Source: Achromobacter sp. Bel | GTDB lineage: Bacteria; Pseudomonadota; Gammaproteobacteria; Burkholderiales; Burkholderiaceae_B | Direction of reading: 5' to 3' | DNA: 64,000 nucleotides | Assembly: GCF_012928505.1 (NCBI RefSeq) | Contig: NZ_JABBJN010000017.1 | Location: 1 to 64,000 of the forward strand | Shown here: positions 28,809-37,307 of the stretch, piece by piece | Position numbering within the stretch: the first letter of the stretch is position 1 | How the letters are laid out: every line of letters starts with the position of its first letter | Program-made: the position numbers and the translations under genes | The notes under the pieces: generated by a model | Databases searched by the model: none | Told to the model about the DNA's origin: nothing | The model's input: the letters and a program-made list of their open reading frames with translations, nothing else

Positions 28809-29786
28809 ATGTTCCGTTCCCGACTGCTGGCGCGCGTTGCGCTGGCCGCCTGTCTGTCGCCGGCATTGCCGTCGGCGCACGCGCAATCCTTCCCCACCAA
28901 ACCGATCACGCTCGTGGTGCCGCATTCGGCCGGCGGCACGTCCGACATCCTGGCAAGAACGGTCGCGGCCGAAGCGGCCAAGACGCTGGGGCAGACCATC
29001 GTCATCGATAACAAGGGCGGGGCCAATGGCACCATCGCCGCCAAGCAGGTGGCGTCCTCGGCGCCGGACGGCTACACCCTGTTGCTGGCCACCGCCAGCA
29101 CGCACGGCATCAATCCGTCGCTGTACTCACGCATCTCTTACGATGCGGTGAAGGACTTCAAACCGGTCACGCTCTTGGCGACGGTCCCGAACGTGCTGGT
29201 CATCGGCCCCAACGTCAAGGCCGCCAATGTGCAGGAGCTGATCGCGTACATCCGCTCGCAGGGCGACAAGACCAACATGGGGTCAGCGGGCGCCGGCACA
29301 CCGGGCCATCTGGCCGGCGAGATGTTCAAGAGCGCGGCCAAGCTGCAGTTCACGCACGTGCCGTACAAGGGCGGCAGCCCGGCCATCACCGACCTGATCG
29401 GCGGCCAGATCGATTTCATGTTCACCACCATTCCCGGCGTGTTGCCGCACGTGAAGGCGGGCACCTTGCGCGCGCTCGCCGTGACGTCGCCCCAGCGGTC
29501 GCCGGCCTTGCCCGACGTGCCGACCATGGCCGAGTCCGGTCTGCCCGGCTTCCAGGCGGTGTCGTGGCATGGCATCGTCGCGCCGGCCGGCACGCCGGAC
29601 GCGGTAATCGCCACGCTGAACGGCGCGCTGGGCGGCGCCTTGGCCGCGCCTGCGGTCAAGCAACGCCTGATGGAAGAGGGGGCGCAGGCGTCCCGCGTGA
29701 ACACCGCTGCATTCGGCACGTTCATCCAGTCGGAAATCGCGACGTGGGCGCAAGCCGTCAAGGACTCGGGCGCGACGGCGAACTGA
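28809..29786 (+). CDS. Bug-family (TctC-type) periplasmic solute receptor
   Basis: A tripartite-tricarboxylate-type receptor of 325 residues with signal peptide (about 1-25, cleaved after AHA). The Bug-family core starts QSFPTKPITLVVPHSAGGTSD, with the conserved PxxAGGxxD loop, followed by VIDNKGGANGTIAA and the GKxxxGSAGxGTPGHLAGE-like segment. An AGGAG site precedes the ATG. It follows tcuB by 73 bases and probably binds a tricarboxylate for the Tcu pathway. No TctA/TctB membrane partners are adjacent, as is common for Bug genes of Bordetella relatives. Confidence 0.9.
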   Translation: MFRSRLLARVALAACLSPALPSAHAQSFPTKPITLVVPHSAGGTSDILARTVAAEAAKTLGQTIVIDNKGGANGTIAAKQVASSAPDGYTLLLATASTHGINPSLYSRISYDAVKDFKPVTLLATVPNVLVIGPNVKAANVQELIAYIRSQGDKTNMGSAGAGTPGHLAGEMFKSAAKLQFTHVPYKGGSPAITDLIGGQIDFMFTTIPGVLPHVKAGTLRALAVTSPQRSPALPDVPTMAESGLPGFQAVSWHGIVAPAGTPDAVIATLNGALGGALAAPAVKQRLMEEGAQASRVNTAAFGTFIQSEIATWAQAVKDSGATAN

Positions 29787-29866
29787 CGCGGGGGGGCGAA
29801 AGCCGCTTTTCGTCAACATGGCGGGCCTCTCCCGGCCGAGCGCATGCGCATGCTAGGATGCCCGCC

Positions 29867-30460
29867 ATGTTGACGACTTTGTTGTTTTCTCTGCTGACTG
29901 TGACGCCGGCGGATGCCGCCGTCACGTTCGACCTGAACTGCATGATCGCGGAAAAAGACGAAGGCGGAATGTTGAATTCCGCCGAACACTGCGCGCGCGT
30001 GGATGGCGACACGTTGGTGTTCCGCTCCGGCCTGTTGGGCCAGATGGATTTCAACGCCGATGGCTTGTCGCCGGTCTTTACGAATCGGTCCTGGTATTGG
30101 GTGCGGCCCGATGGCAAGTCGGCCGCCGTCGTAACCTACGACAACATGGCCGACGATTTCGAAGACGGCCTGACGCGCGGTCCCTGGTCCGGCGGCATGG
30201 CCTATTACGACACGCAGCTCAACCGCGTGCTGGCCACCCCTTACGAATGGGTCGACCGTTACAGCGCGGGCCTGGCCGTCGTGTGCGAAGGCTGCCGCAA
30301 GACCTTCACGCCAGACGGCGAACACAGCTTCATGTCGGGCGGCGAGTGGGGCGCGATCGACCGGCAGGGCAGGCTGATCCTGCCGCTGCGGCCGGACGCG
30401 TCGTCCTTGCTGCGCGAGGTCGAGGCGGCGCGTGCCGCTGCCCCGATGATTTCGCGATAG
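29867..30460 (+). CDS. Secreted WG-repeat-like protein of unknown function
   Basis: A 197-residue protein with a signal peptide (cleavage near residue 17, ADA). Its body contains motifs resembling WG repeats, for example GEWGAIDRQGRLILP at the C-terminus and FNADGLSPVF earlier. Cys pairs (CEGCRKTF) could form a disulfide. An alternative start three codons upstream (29858) exists. It is probably periplasmic. I do not assign a function. Confidence 0.7.
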   Translation: MLTTLLFSLLTVTPADAAVTFDLNCMIAEKDEGGMLNSAEHCARVDGDTLVFRSGLLGQMDFNADGLSPVFTNRSWYWVRPDGKSAAVVTYDNMADDFEDGLTRGPWSGGMAYYDTQLNRVLATPYEWVDRYSAGLAVVCEGCRKTFTPDGEHSFMSGGEWGAIDRQGRLILPLRPDASSLLREVEAARAAAPMISR

Positions 30461-30469
30461 GCGTCTGGC

Positions 30470-30510
30470 CTAGAACTTGTACCGCACCTGCGCGAACACG
30501 TCGCAGAAGT
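30470..30510 (-). pseudogene. 3' relic of an outer-membrane porin gene
   Basis: The last dozen codons before a TAG at 30470-30472 read DVFAQVRYKF in the leftward direction. This alternating pattern with a terminal Phe is the typical C-terminal beta-strand of outer-membrane porins. No porin coding sequence precedes it: the upstream bases lead directly into the end of another gene (30525). It appears to be what is left after deletion of the rest of the gene. Confidence 0.4.
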
Positions 30511-30524
30511 CACTTCAGTCAGCG

Positions 30525-31001
30525 TTATCGCGCCTGATACGCATCGCATAGCGCCAGATATTCGTCGCCGTTGATCTCCAGCGCCATCGCTGAAATCAGC
30601 ACGCGCTTTCTGTCCGGCAACGAGGTCTTCAGCTGGATCTGCCTGGCGGCCGGGATGCCGACATAGGTCTGGTTGACGTAGGTGTTCTCGTTGATGGCGT
30701 GCCAGGGGATGACGGTGCCGTCCGTCAGCTTGAGACCGCCGCGCGTGAAGGTGATGACGGGCGTGGCGGGGCCGAACGCACGCTTGAGACACTTGACGAC
30801 CAGCCAGATGGAGATCGCGGTGATGGCGCCGAAGAAGGCCATACCACCGGTGTTGCCGCGTGCGTTCAGTGTCAGAGCGCCAAAGGCCAAGGTGGCAAGG
30901 GTCCAGACGACGGCGCCAGCGATCAGGCGGTTGCGCGAGAAGTACACCGGACGATCGGCGAGCGTCTGGGATTGCTGGGCGGTGGAGCTGTAGATTTCCA
31001 T
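30525..31001 (-). CDS. Membrane-anchored PH-like protein (STM3941-type), paralogue A
   Basis: A 158-residue protein with two membrane helices (about 25-45 and 52-70) and a C-terminal beta-rich domain containing PVITFTRGGLKLTDGTVIPWHAI. A similar arrangement occurs in the neighbouring gene at 31063-31791 (LSMNASGLTYKGQMIPWAAI), so the two are paralogues. The G-x-x-IPW-x-x-I element resembles bacterial PH-like domains. Function is unknown. Confidence 0.75.
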   Translation of the reverse strand: MEIYSSTAQQSQTLADRPVYFSRNRLIAGAVVWTLATLAFGALTLNARGNTGGMAFFGAITAISIWLVVKCLKRAFGPATPVITFTRGGLKLTDGTVIPWHAINENTYVNQTYVGIPAARQIQLKTSLPDRKRVLISAMALEINGDEYLALCDAYQAR

Positions 31002-31062
31002 GATTGGGGCTGCACAAAGAGGGAAGGGGAAGTGGGCGCAAGGCGCCGGACGGGTGTCGCGC

Positions 31063-31791
31063 TCAGGCGCCGGGCAGGTACTGGCGCAGACAGGCCAGCA
31101 TGACCGGTTCGTTGACGATCTTGGAGCGGTCGATCTTGTGGGTCTTGCCGCGCGCGACGATGATCAGGGTCTCGTCGGTTTCCATGCCCTCGCTGTCTGA
31201 TTGCGTGCGGATGGAATCGATGGCGGCCCAGGGGATCATCTGTCCTTTGTAGGTCAGGCCCGACGCATTCATGGACAGCGGGCCGAAGCTGACCGTGTCT
31301 TGGGCCTGTAGCCGGCGTAGCGTGGTGGCCTCCAGATTGCCGCCGACCGATTCTTCCAGCTGGTCGGCAAGCGCATAGCCGTCTTCCCAGATGGCCAGAC
31401 GGATGCGCAGGCGTTCGCCGTCTCGCAGGGTCAGCACCAGATGGTCGCGGTTGTGTTGATGCCGGATCGACGCCACATCGGTATAGGCCAGCGTGCGGGG
31501 GCCGATATGCAGGGCGTGGCTGTCCAGCGTCAGCTCGGCTGGCGCGCGCCACCAGGCGACCAGGTCGGACCCGCGCCAGAGCAGATAGCCGACGGTCGGC
31601 AAGGTCAGGAAGAACACCAGCCACATTGCGCGATAACGCAGCATTTCGATCAGCAGGCTGCGCGGCAGCAGCCAGATGTCCAACGTGGCCAGCAACTGGG
31701 CGCTGAACAGGTAAAGCAGGGCGAAGGCGCCGGCGTAGCAGCCCAACGCATAACGCGGCAGAACACGGGGAAATGAGGCGGTCATAGGCAT
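31063..31791 (-). CDS. Membrane-anchored PH-like protein, paralogue B
   Basis: About 242 residues from the ATG at 31791. In-frame ATGs at 31809 and 31785 are alternatives. Two membrane helices (about 12-35 and 55-75) precede two related beta-domains: LTLDSHALHIGPRTLAYTDV (about 95-115) and MNASGLTYKGQMIPWAAIDS (about 175-195). The second domain corresponds to the single one in the downstream neighbour. The pair is probably co-transcribed leftward, 61 bases apart. Function is unknown. Confidence 0.72.
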   Translation of the reverse strand: MPMTASFPRVLPRYALGCYAGAFALLYLFSAQLLATLDIWLLPRSLLIEMLRYRAMWLVFFLTLPTVGYLLWRGSDLVAWWRAPAELTLDSHALHIGPRTLAYTDVASIRHQHNRDHLVLTLRDGERLRIRLAIWEDGYALADQLEESVGGNLEATTLRRLQAQDTVSFGPLSMNASGLTYKGQMIPWAAIDSIRTQSDSEGMETDETLIIVARGKTHKIDRSKIVNEPVMLACLRQYLPGA

Positions 31792-31919
31792 GGGGCCGCG
31801 ACGCGGCACCGCAGGAAAATGAAAGGCCTCGAACTCTAAAGGATGGCCGTGGCAACCCCGGTGTCGATCTGTATCAAGAATCGGAATTTCGTGTCTTGAA
31901 CGTGTTAATCACTTGCCCT

Positions 31920-33332
31920 TCACGCACTGTCCAGCAGCTTGCCGAGTGTCGCCATTCCTTGTTCCAGGTCCACGCTCCACGGGTGGCCGTGATTCAGGCG
32001 CAGGAAATTACCGAACGCGCCCGACGACGAGAACAGCGGCCCTGGCGCGATGCTGATGCCATGGTCCAGCGCGGCGCGGTGCACCTTCAGCGTGTCGATA
32101 TGCGCGGGCAGTTCCACCCACACGAAGTAGCCCCCCGCCGGCCGGGTCGCGCGCGTGCCTTTGGGAAAGTAGCGGGCCACGGCTTGCAGCAGTTCGCCTT
32201 GCTGCAAGGCCAGCGTCTGGCGGAACTGGCGCAGATGGCGGTCGAAGCCGCCTTTATCCAGATAGGCCGCGATGGCGGCCTGGGTCGGCGCGGCGGTGGC
32301 CAGGCTGGTGGTCAGCTTGTTGCGCATGATCTTGCGCGTGTAGCGCCCGGCCGCCACCCAGCCCACGCGATAGCCCGGCGCCAGCGTTTTCGAAAACGAC
32401 GAGCAGTGCATCACGATGCCTTCCTTGTCGAACGCCTTGGCCGGTCGCGGCCGCGTTTCGCCGAAGTAGAGTTCACCGTAGACGTCGTCTTCGATCAGGG
32501 CCACGCCATGCTTGGTCAACAGTTTGACCAGCGCTTCCTTCTTGCTGTCGGGCATCAGGCTGCCCAAGGGGTTCTGGAAGGTCGTCATCAGCCAGCAGGC
32601 GCGCGGGCGGTGTTGCAGGATGGCCTGCTCCAGCGCCTGCAGGTCGATGCCTTCGCGCGGATGCGTCGCCACTTCGATGGCATGCAGCTGATTGCGTTCC
32701 AGCGATTGCAGTGCGGCGTAGAACGTAGGGGATTCCACGATCACGGCGTCGCCGGGATTCGTGACTGCGGCCAGGCTCAGGTTCAGCGCGTCCAGCGCGC
32801 CATTGGTGATGATGATGTCGTCCACCGGCACGGACACGCCGTCGGCCAGGTAGCGCAGCGCGATGGCGCGGCGCAGCGCCGGATCGCCCGGGCTGAGATC
32901 ATCGATCGAGCCCCACGGATCCAGCTGCTGCACGGTGGACGCCATGAACTTGGCCAACCGCCCGTACGGCAGCAGCGACGGGCTGGGAAAGGCCGAGCCG
33001 AAGGGGATCATGTCGCGGCGCAAGGTGGCGTTCAGCACCTGCAGCACGTTGTCGCTGACGTCCACGGGATGGCGGCCCGCGCTGGCGGTCGACAGCGCGT
33101 CGGGTTCGGGCAGGGCGGCCTGGGGGGCGCGTAGCACGTAGTACCCGGAGCGGTCGCGCGCGCGGATCAGCCCGCGCGCTTCCAGCAGGTAATAAGCCTT
33201 GAACACCGTAGACGGGCTGACGCCGCGGCTGGTGCTGGTCTGCCGCACCGAGGGCAAGCGGTCGCCCACTTGCAGCAGACCCGATCGGATCGAGGCGGTG
33301 ATGTCTTCGGTCAGCCGTTCATAGCGCTTCAT
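31920..33332 (-). CDS. MocR/PdxR-type regulator (GntR HTH fused to aminotransferase domain)
   Basis: A 470-residue fusion. Residues 1-75 are a GntR winged helix (LTEDITASIRSGLLQVGDRLPSVRQ, then RGVSPSTVFKAYYLLEARG). Residues about 110-470 are a fold-type I PLP-dependent aminotransferase domain. The PLP-lysine lies in SSFSKTLAPGYRVGW, and the VESPTFYAALQSLE and DDVYGELYF motifs are also present. Members usually act as PLP- or amino-acid-responsive regulators rather than enzymes. The target is not evident from adjacent genes. An 84-bp repeat array lies just upstream of its start. Confidence 0.9.
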   Translation of the reverse strand: MKRYERLTEDITASIRSGLLQVGDRLPSVRQTSTSRGVSPSTVFKAYYLLEARGLIRARDRSGYYVLRAPQAALPEPDALSTASAGRHPVDVSDNVLQVLNATLRRDMIPFGSAFPSPSLLPYGRLAKFMASTVQQLDPWGSIDDLSPGDPALRRAIALRYLADGVSVPVDDIIITNGALDALNLSLAAVTNPGDAVIVESPTFYAALQSLERNQLHAIEVATHPREGIDLQALEQAILQHRPRACWLMTTFQNPLGSLMPDSKKEALVKLLTKHGVALIEDDVYGELYFGETRPRPAKAFDKEGIVMHCSSFSKTLAPGYRVGWVAAGRYTRKIMRNKLTTSLATAAPTQAAIAAYLDKGGFDRHLRQFRQTLALQQGELLQAVARYFPKGTRATRPAGGYFVWVELPAHIDTLKVHRAALDHGISIAPGPLFSSSGAFGNFLRLNHGHPWSVDLEQGMATLGKLLDSA

Positions 33333-33359
33333 GGCAGGTCCTATTTGCGCGGGTCAAAG

Positions 33360-33556
33360 AGCACGCGAAGCGTGCGCAGCGGGGGGGCCATTTTTTGCCG
33401 CCGGGCCGCCCCAAGGCAAAAAGCGCCCCCTCGGGGGGCAGCAAGCACGCGCAGCGTGTGCAGCGTGGGGGGCCCTTTTTGCCGCCGGGCCGCCCCAAGG
33501 CAAAAAGCGCCCCCTCGGGGGGCAGCAAGCACGCGCAGCGTGCGCAGCGTGGGGGC
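33360..33556. repeat. 84-bp tandem repeat, about 2.4 copies, with GC-rich hairpins
   Basis: Two nearly identical 84-bp units start at 33360 and 33444, with a partial third unit from 33528. They differ at only a few positions. Each unit contains a palindromic core AGCACGCG...CGTGC, a G-run, a CCTTTTTGCCGCCGGG segment and the inverted repeat GCGCCCCCTCGGGGGGC next to an A-run. The structure resembles intergenic REP-type elements of Achromobacter/Bordetella relatives. It lies between the MocR regulator start and the end of the cio operon and may act as a terminator for the leftward cio transcript. Confidence 0.9.
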
Positions 33557-33558
33557 AT

Positions 33559-33711
33559 TCATAGCGACATACCAATGGTGCGCATGACTAGTCGCAGCGC
33601 GTAGGCGGTCACGCCCAGCGCGGCGACGCTGCCTGCCCAGATCAGCGCCAGCCACAACAGGCGGCTGCGCCACGATGGCAGCGGGTGAGGGGGGCGGTTC
33701 ATCGCATTCAT
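33559..33711 (-). CDS. DUF2474 small membrane protein of the CioAB oxidase
   Basis: A 50-residue protein with one membrane helix (about 18-40, LLWLALIWAGSVAALGVTAY) preceded by a Pro/Arg-rich N-terminus. Its ATG (33711) overlaps the cydB stop codon by one base. DUF2474 proteins are encoded directly after cioB in many proteobacteria and are thought to be small accessory subunits like CydX. Its stop codon lies 3 bases from the 84-bp repeat array. Confidence 0.88.
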   Translation of the reverse strand: MNAMNRPPHPLPSWRSRLLWLALIWAGSVAALGVTAYALRLVMRTIGMSL

Positions 33712-34718
33712 CAGTGGAACTCCTCGCCGGTGCGGACCTTGCCGCGGAAGACGTAGTACGACCAGGCGGTGTACATCAGGATAATCGGAATGATCAGCAA
33801 GGCTCCCACCAATGCGAAGCCCAGGCTTTGCGGTGGCGCAGCTGCGGTCCAGATCGACACGTCAGGCGGGATGATCGCCGGCCAGATGCTGATGCCCAGG
33901 CCGCTGTAGGCCAGGAACACCAGGCACAGCGACAGCAGGAAGGGCCCGGCGGCGGGCATGCCGCGCACGCGCCGGATCAGGTCGAAACCGGCGGCCGCCA
34001 CCAGCACCGGCACCGGGAAGAACCAGAACATGTTGGGCAGGCTGAACCAGCGCTGCGCAATCTGCGGCTGCGTCAGCGGCGTCCAGATGCTGAGCACGGC
34101 GATGACGGCCAGCAGCGCCAGTGTCAGCGGCCGGGCGATGTCGCACATGTGACGGTGCAACCGGCCCTCGGTCTTCATGATCAGCCACGTGCAGCCCAGC
34201 AGCGCATAGCCCGCCAGCAAACCCAGGCCCGTGAAGATCGAGAATGGGCTGATCCAGTCCCAGGCGCCGCCCTGATACGCGCGGTCGACGACCGGGATGC
34301 CTTCGATGTAGGCGCCCAGCGTCACGCCCTGGAAAAAGGTGGCGCATACGGACCCGAACACGAAGGCGCGGTCCCACAGCGGGCGGTGGTGTTCGTCTGC
34401 CTTGAAGCGGAATTCGAACGCCACGCCGCGGAAGATCAGGCCCAGCAGCATGAAGACCAGCGGCAGGTGCAACGCGCTGAGGATGACGGAGTAGGCCAAC
34501 GGAAACGCCGCCATCAGGCCCGCGCCGCCCAGCACCAGCCAGGTCTCGTTGCCATCCCAGACGGGCGCCACGGTGTTGACCATGACGTCGCGTTCATCGC
34601 GGTCGCGGATCAGCGGAAAGAGGATGCCGATGCCCAGGTCGAAACCATCCATCACCACATACATCATCACGCCGAACAGGATGATGACGGCCCATATCAG
34701 TGCAAGATCGATGCCCAT
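33711..34718 (-). CDS. cioB: Cytochrome bd-type (CioB) ubiquinol oxidase subunit II
   Basis: A 335-residue subunit II with about eight membrane helices. The start MGIDLALIWAVIILFGVMMY and the VMDGFDLGIGILFP motif are typical, as is VWDGNETWLVLGGAGLMAAFP. It follows subunit I by 4 bases and is followed by a DUF2474 gene. The presence of DUF2474 and the form of subunit I favour the cyanide-insensitive CioAB branch over canonical CydAB. Confidence 0.93.
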   Translation of the reverse strand: MGIDLALIWAVIILFGVMMYVVMDGFDLGIGILFPLIRDRDERDVMVNTVAPVWDGNETWLVLGGAGLMAAFPLAYSVILSALHLPLVFMLLGLIFRGVAFEFRFKADEHHRPLWDRAFVFGSVCATFFQGVTLGAYIEGIPVVDRAYQGGAWDWISPFSIFTGLGLLAGYALLGCTWLIMKTEGRLHRHMCDIARPLTLALLAVIAVLSIWTPLTQPQIAQRWFSLPNMFWFFPVPVLVAAAGFDLIRRVRGMPAAGPFLLSLCLVFLAYSGLGISIWPAIIPPDVSIWTAAAPPQSLGFALVGALLIIPIILMYTAWSYYVFRGKVRTGEEFH

Positions 34719-34722
34719 GGCC

Positions 34723-36159
34723 TCAGACTCCTGAATGCTTGCGTTGCGCGGGCTCAGTGCCCGCCAGGGTGGACGCGGCGGACAGCGGGCGCGAGGGCTG
34801 GCGCGGTTCGCCCGGGCCGCCAGACAGCGGGGCGTGGCCGGGTGCGGGGCTGGGGCCCATGCGGATCAGGCGCAGCATGTACGACACGCCGGCGCCGAAC
34901 ACCAGCAGGTAGACGACCACGAACAGGGCAAGCGTCAGCGTCAGTTCACCCACCCCGTGGGGCGTGGCCGCATCCGCCGTGCGCATCACGCCATAGACGA
35001 TCCAGGGCTGGCGGCCGATCTCGGTGACATACCAGCCGGCCAGCATCGCGATGATGCCCGACGGCCCCATCCACAGCGCAAACCGCTGCAGCGCGCGCGA
35101 CTCGTACAAGCGGCCGCGCCAGCGGGTCCACAGCGCCCAGCCGGCCAGCAGGATCATCAGCGTGCCCAGCCCGGCCATGATGCGAAACGACCAGAACACC
35201 ACGGTCGCGTTGGGCCGGTCTTCGGGCGGGTACGACTTCAGCCCGGGGAATTGGCCGTCCCAGCTATGCGTGAGGATCAGGCTGCCCAGGCGCGGTACGT
35301 TCAGCGCAAAGCGCGTTTCTTCGCGCTCCATGTCGGGAATGCCGAAGAGCGTCAGCGGCACGCCCGCGCCCGGCTCGTTTTCCCAATGGCCTTCGATGGC
35401 GGCGATCTTGGCGGGCTGGTGCTTGAGCGTGTTCAAACCGTGGATGTCGCCCACGACCGCTTGCAGCGGCGCCACCAGCAGCAGCATGCCCATCGCCATC
35501 GCGAACATTTTCTTCACGGCCGGGCTGCGGTCGCCGCGCAGCAGGTGCCAAGCGCCGGACGCGCCCACCATCAGCGCGGTGGCCAGGAAGGCGGCGATGC
35601 CCATGTGCGCCAGGCGGTAGGGGAACGACGGGTTGAAGATCACCGCCAGCCAATCAGTGGGCACCACGCGGCCGTCCAGGATCTCGTAACCGGCGGGCGT
35701 CTGCATCCAGCTGTTGGACGCCAGGATCCAGGTGGCCGACACCAGCGTGCCCAGCGCCACCATGATGGTCGAGAAAAAGTGCAGGCCCGGGCCCACGCGC
35801 GACCACCCGAACAACATCACGCCCAGGAATCCGGCTTCCAGGAAGAAGGCCGTCAGCACTTCATAGGCCAAGAGGGGCCCAGTGACACTGCCGGCGAAAT
35901 CGGAGAAGAAGCTCCAGTTGGTGCCGAACTGATACGCCATCACCAGGCCGGACACGACGCCCATGCCAAAGTTGACGGCGAAGATCTTGGTCCAGAAATG
36001 GTAGAGGTCGCGGTAGACGGTTTTTTGCGTTTTCAGCCACAAGCCTTCCAGCACGGCCAGATAGCTGGCCAGCCCGATGGTGATCGCGGGGAAAACGATG
36101 TGAAAAGAAATGGTGAAGCCGAACTGTATTCGGGCAAGCAATAGCGCGTCGCTATCCAT
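34723..36159 (-). CDS. cioA: Cytochrome bd-type (CioA) ubiquinol oxidase subunit I
   Basis: A 478-residue subunit I of a quinol oxidase that reduces O2 to water. Helix 1 carries the heme-ligand His20 (QFGFTISFHIVFPAITIG). The GRQPWIVYGVMRT motif near residue 395 is the conserved quinol-oxidase signature, and the Q-loop region (about 240-330) is short, as in CioA. First gene of the leftward operon cioA-cioB-DUF2474. The upstream spacer (36160-36585) must hold its promoter. Confidence 0.94.
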   Translation of the reverse strand: MDSDALLLARIQFGFTISFHIVFPAITIGLASYLAVLEGLWLKTQKTVYRDLYHFWTKIFAVNFGMGVVSGLVMAYQFGTNWSFFSDFAGSVTGPLLAYEVLTAFFLEAGFLGVMLFGWSRVGPGLHFFSTIMVALGTLVSATWILASNSWMQTPAGYEILDGRVVPTDWLAVIFNPSFPYRLAHMGIAAFLATALMVGASGAWHLLRGDRSPAVKKMFAMAMGMLLLVAPLQAVVGDIHGLNTLKHQPAKIAAIEGHWENEPGAGVPLTLFGIPDMEREETRFALNVPRLGSLILTHSWDGQFPGLKSYPPEDRPNATVVFWSFRIMAGLGTLMILLAGWALWTRWRGRLYESRALQRFALWMGPSGIIAMLAGWYVTEIGRQPWIVYGVMRTADAATPHGVGELTLTLALFVVVYLLVFGAGVSYMLRLIRMGPSPAPGHAPLSGGPGEPRQPSRPLSAASTLAGTEPAQRKHSGV

Positions 36160-36585
36160 AGCGGTCTTCCTGACTTCGTCGCCGGCGCGAGGGTTCCGTC
36201 ACAAGACGGCATGCGCGGGCGGGTGTTGAACCTGCACCACGAAGTTAGGATATGCGCGCTGATTGGTACAGATTCAGAATATGCAAAAAAAAGCGGATCA
36301 GATTTAGCAAAATCAACCGATAGCTCGATCCCTCATAGGGGAAAGGCCAGCAGTTCAGATTTTTTAGATTCGTCGACGTTACAAAAAAGACAGTACAGAT
36401 AGCGGGGTGCGTCCCCTGATCCGGTCGGACAGGGAAGGCAAGCCTTGCATCCGGCGGTCATCTGCGTCTGGTTTTCGCGGGCGATCATCCTTGCCCGCTG
36501 GGCTACGATGGGGGCCCGCCCGTCGGAGCCACCCCCCACATTTGGCGCAGGCCGTCGTCCTTCGCCGCAGAGACACCCGATCGTC
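36160..36585. promoter_or_regulatory. Divergent spacer between cioA and the GntR gene
   Basis: A 426-base non-coding stretch, markedly AT-rich at about 36240-36400 compared with its surroundings. It lies between divergent genes and should include promoters of both. A partial FNR/Anr-like half-site, ATCAA near 36313, has no good left half. I see no other feature. Confidence 0.4.
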
Positions 36586-37260
36586 ATGAGCATTACCCAG
36601 AAGCAGGGCGCGTCCCATCCCGCCCAGGCCTTGCCGCACCGGATCCGCGATCAGTTGCGTTTCGATATCTTGACCGGCGCCTTGCCTGCGGGCACGCCGC
36701 TCAAGCAAGATGAACTGGCCGCCCGTTTCCAGGCCAGCCGCATCCCGGTGCGCGAGGCGCTGCGCCAACTGGAAACGGAAGGCCTGGTGGCGTATCCCCT
36801 GAACCGCGGCGCGGTCGTCATCCGCATGGACGTGGATCAGATCTGCGAGTTGCTGGACATCCGGATCGCGCTGGAAGGCTATGCGGTGCGCGCTGCCGTG
36901 CCGAACATGGCGCGGGCCGACCTGGAAGCCTTGGAAGCCCTGTTACGCGCCTGCGATGAAGCGGATTCCGTGCCGGATCGGGTCGATGCGATACGCCGTT
37001 TCCACCTGGCCCTGTGCGCCCCGGCGAACAACACGCGCCTGCGCCGGCTGATCGCGGAGTACGGCCTGAACACCGCCCGCTACACCTACGAGGTGATGTC
37101 GCAGGCGGCGGGCATGGACAGCCCGCAGGCGGATCACCACCGCATCCTGGAGGCCTGCCGCAAGCAGGACGGCGAGTTGGCGGCAAGCCTGGTTCAAGCG
37201 CACATTCTTGAGACGAAGAAGAACCTCGTCGCCATGCACCGCATGCGGCAAGAAGGTTGA
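36586..37260 (+). CDS. GntR-family (FadR-like) transcriptional regulator
   Basis: A 224-residue regulator. Winged helix at about 15-80 (HRIRDQLRFDILTGALPAGTPL, then ASRIPVREALRQLETEGLV) and an FCD effector domain at about 90-215 (ICELLDIRIALEGYAVR, with His residues FHLALC and ADHHRIL that bind a metal in this family). The ATG at 36586 is chosen over an upstream in-frame ATG at 36445 because the HTH normally starts near the N-terminus. It converges with the phbB gene. The target is unknown, with cioA and a catabolic operon as candidates. Confidence 0.88.
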   Translation: MSITQKQGASHPAQALPHRIRDQLRFDILTGALPAGTPLKQDELAARFQASRIPVREALRQLETEGLVAYPLNRGAVVIRMDVDQICELLDIRIALEGYAVRAAVPNMARADLEALEALLRACDEADSVPDRVDAIRRFHLALCAPANNTRLRRLIAEYGLNTARYTYEVMSQAAGMDSPQADHHRILEACRKQDGELAASLVQAHILETKKNLVAMHRMRQEG

Positions 37261-37307
37261 CGGGCACGCGCTGCCGGTCAACGCGTCTGCCGCGCGCCCG
37301 CCAGGCG

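Noticed and set aside
33360-33556. Possible CRISPR array at the 84-bp repeat
   Set aside because: Units are contiguous and have no unique spacers; no cas gene is near.
36290-36330. FNR/Anr box upstream of cioA
   Set aside because: Only the right half ATCAA fits. The left half TTTAG differs from TTGAT at two or more positions.
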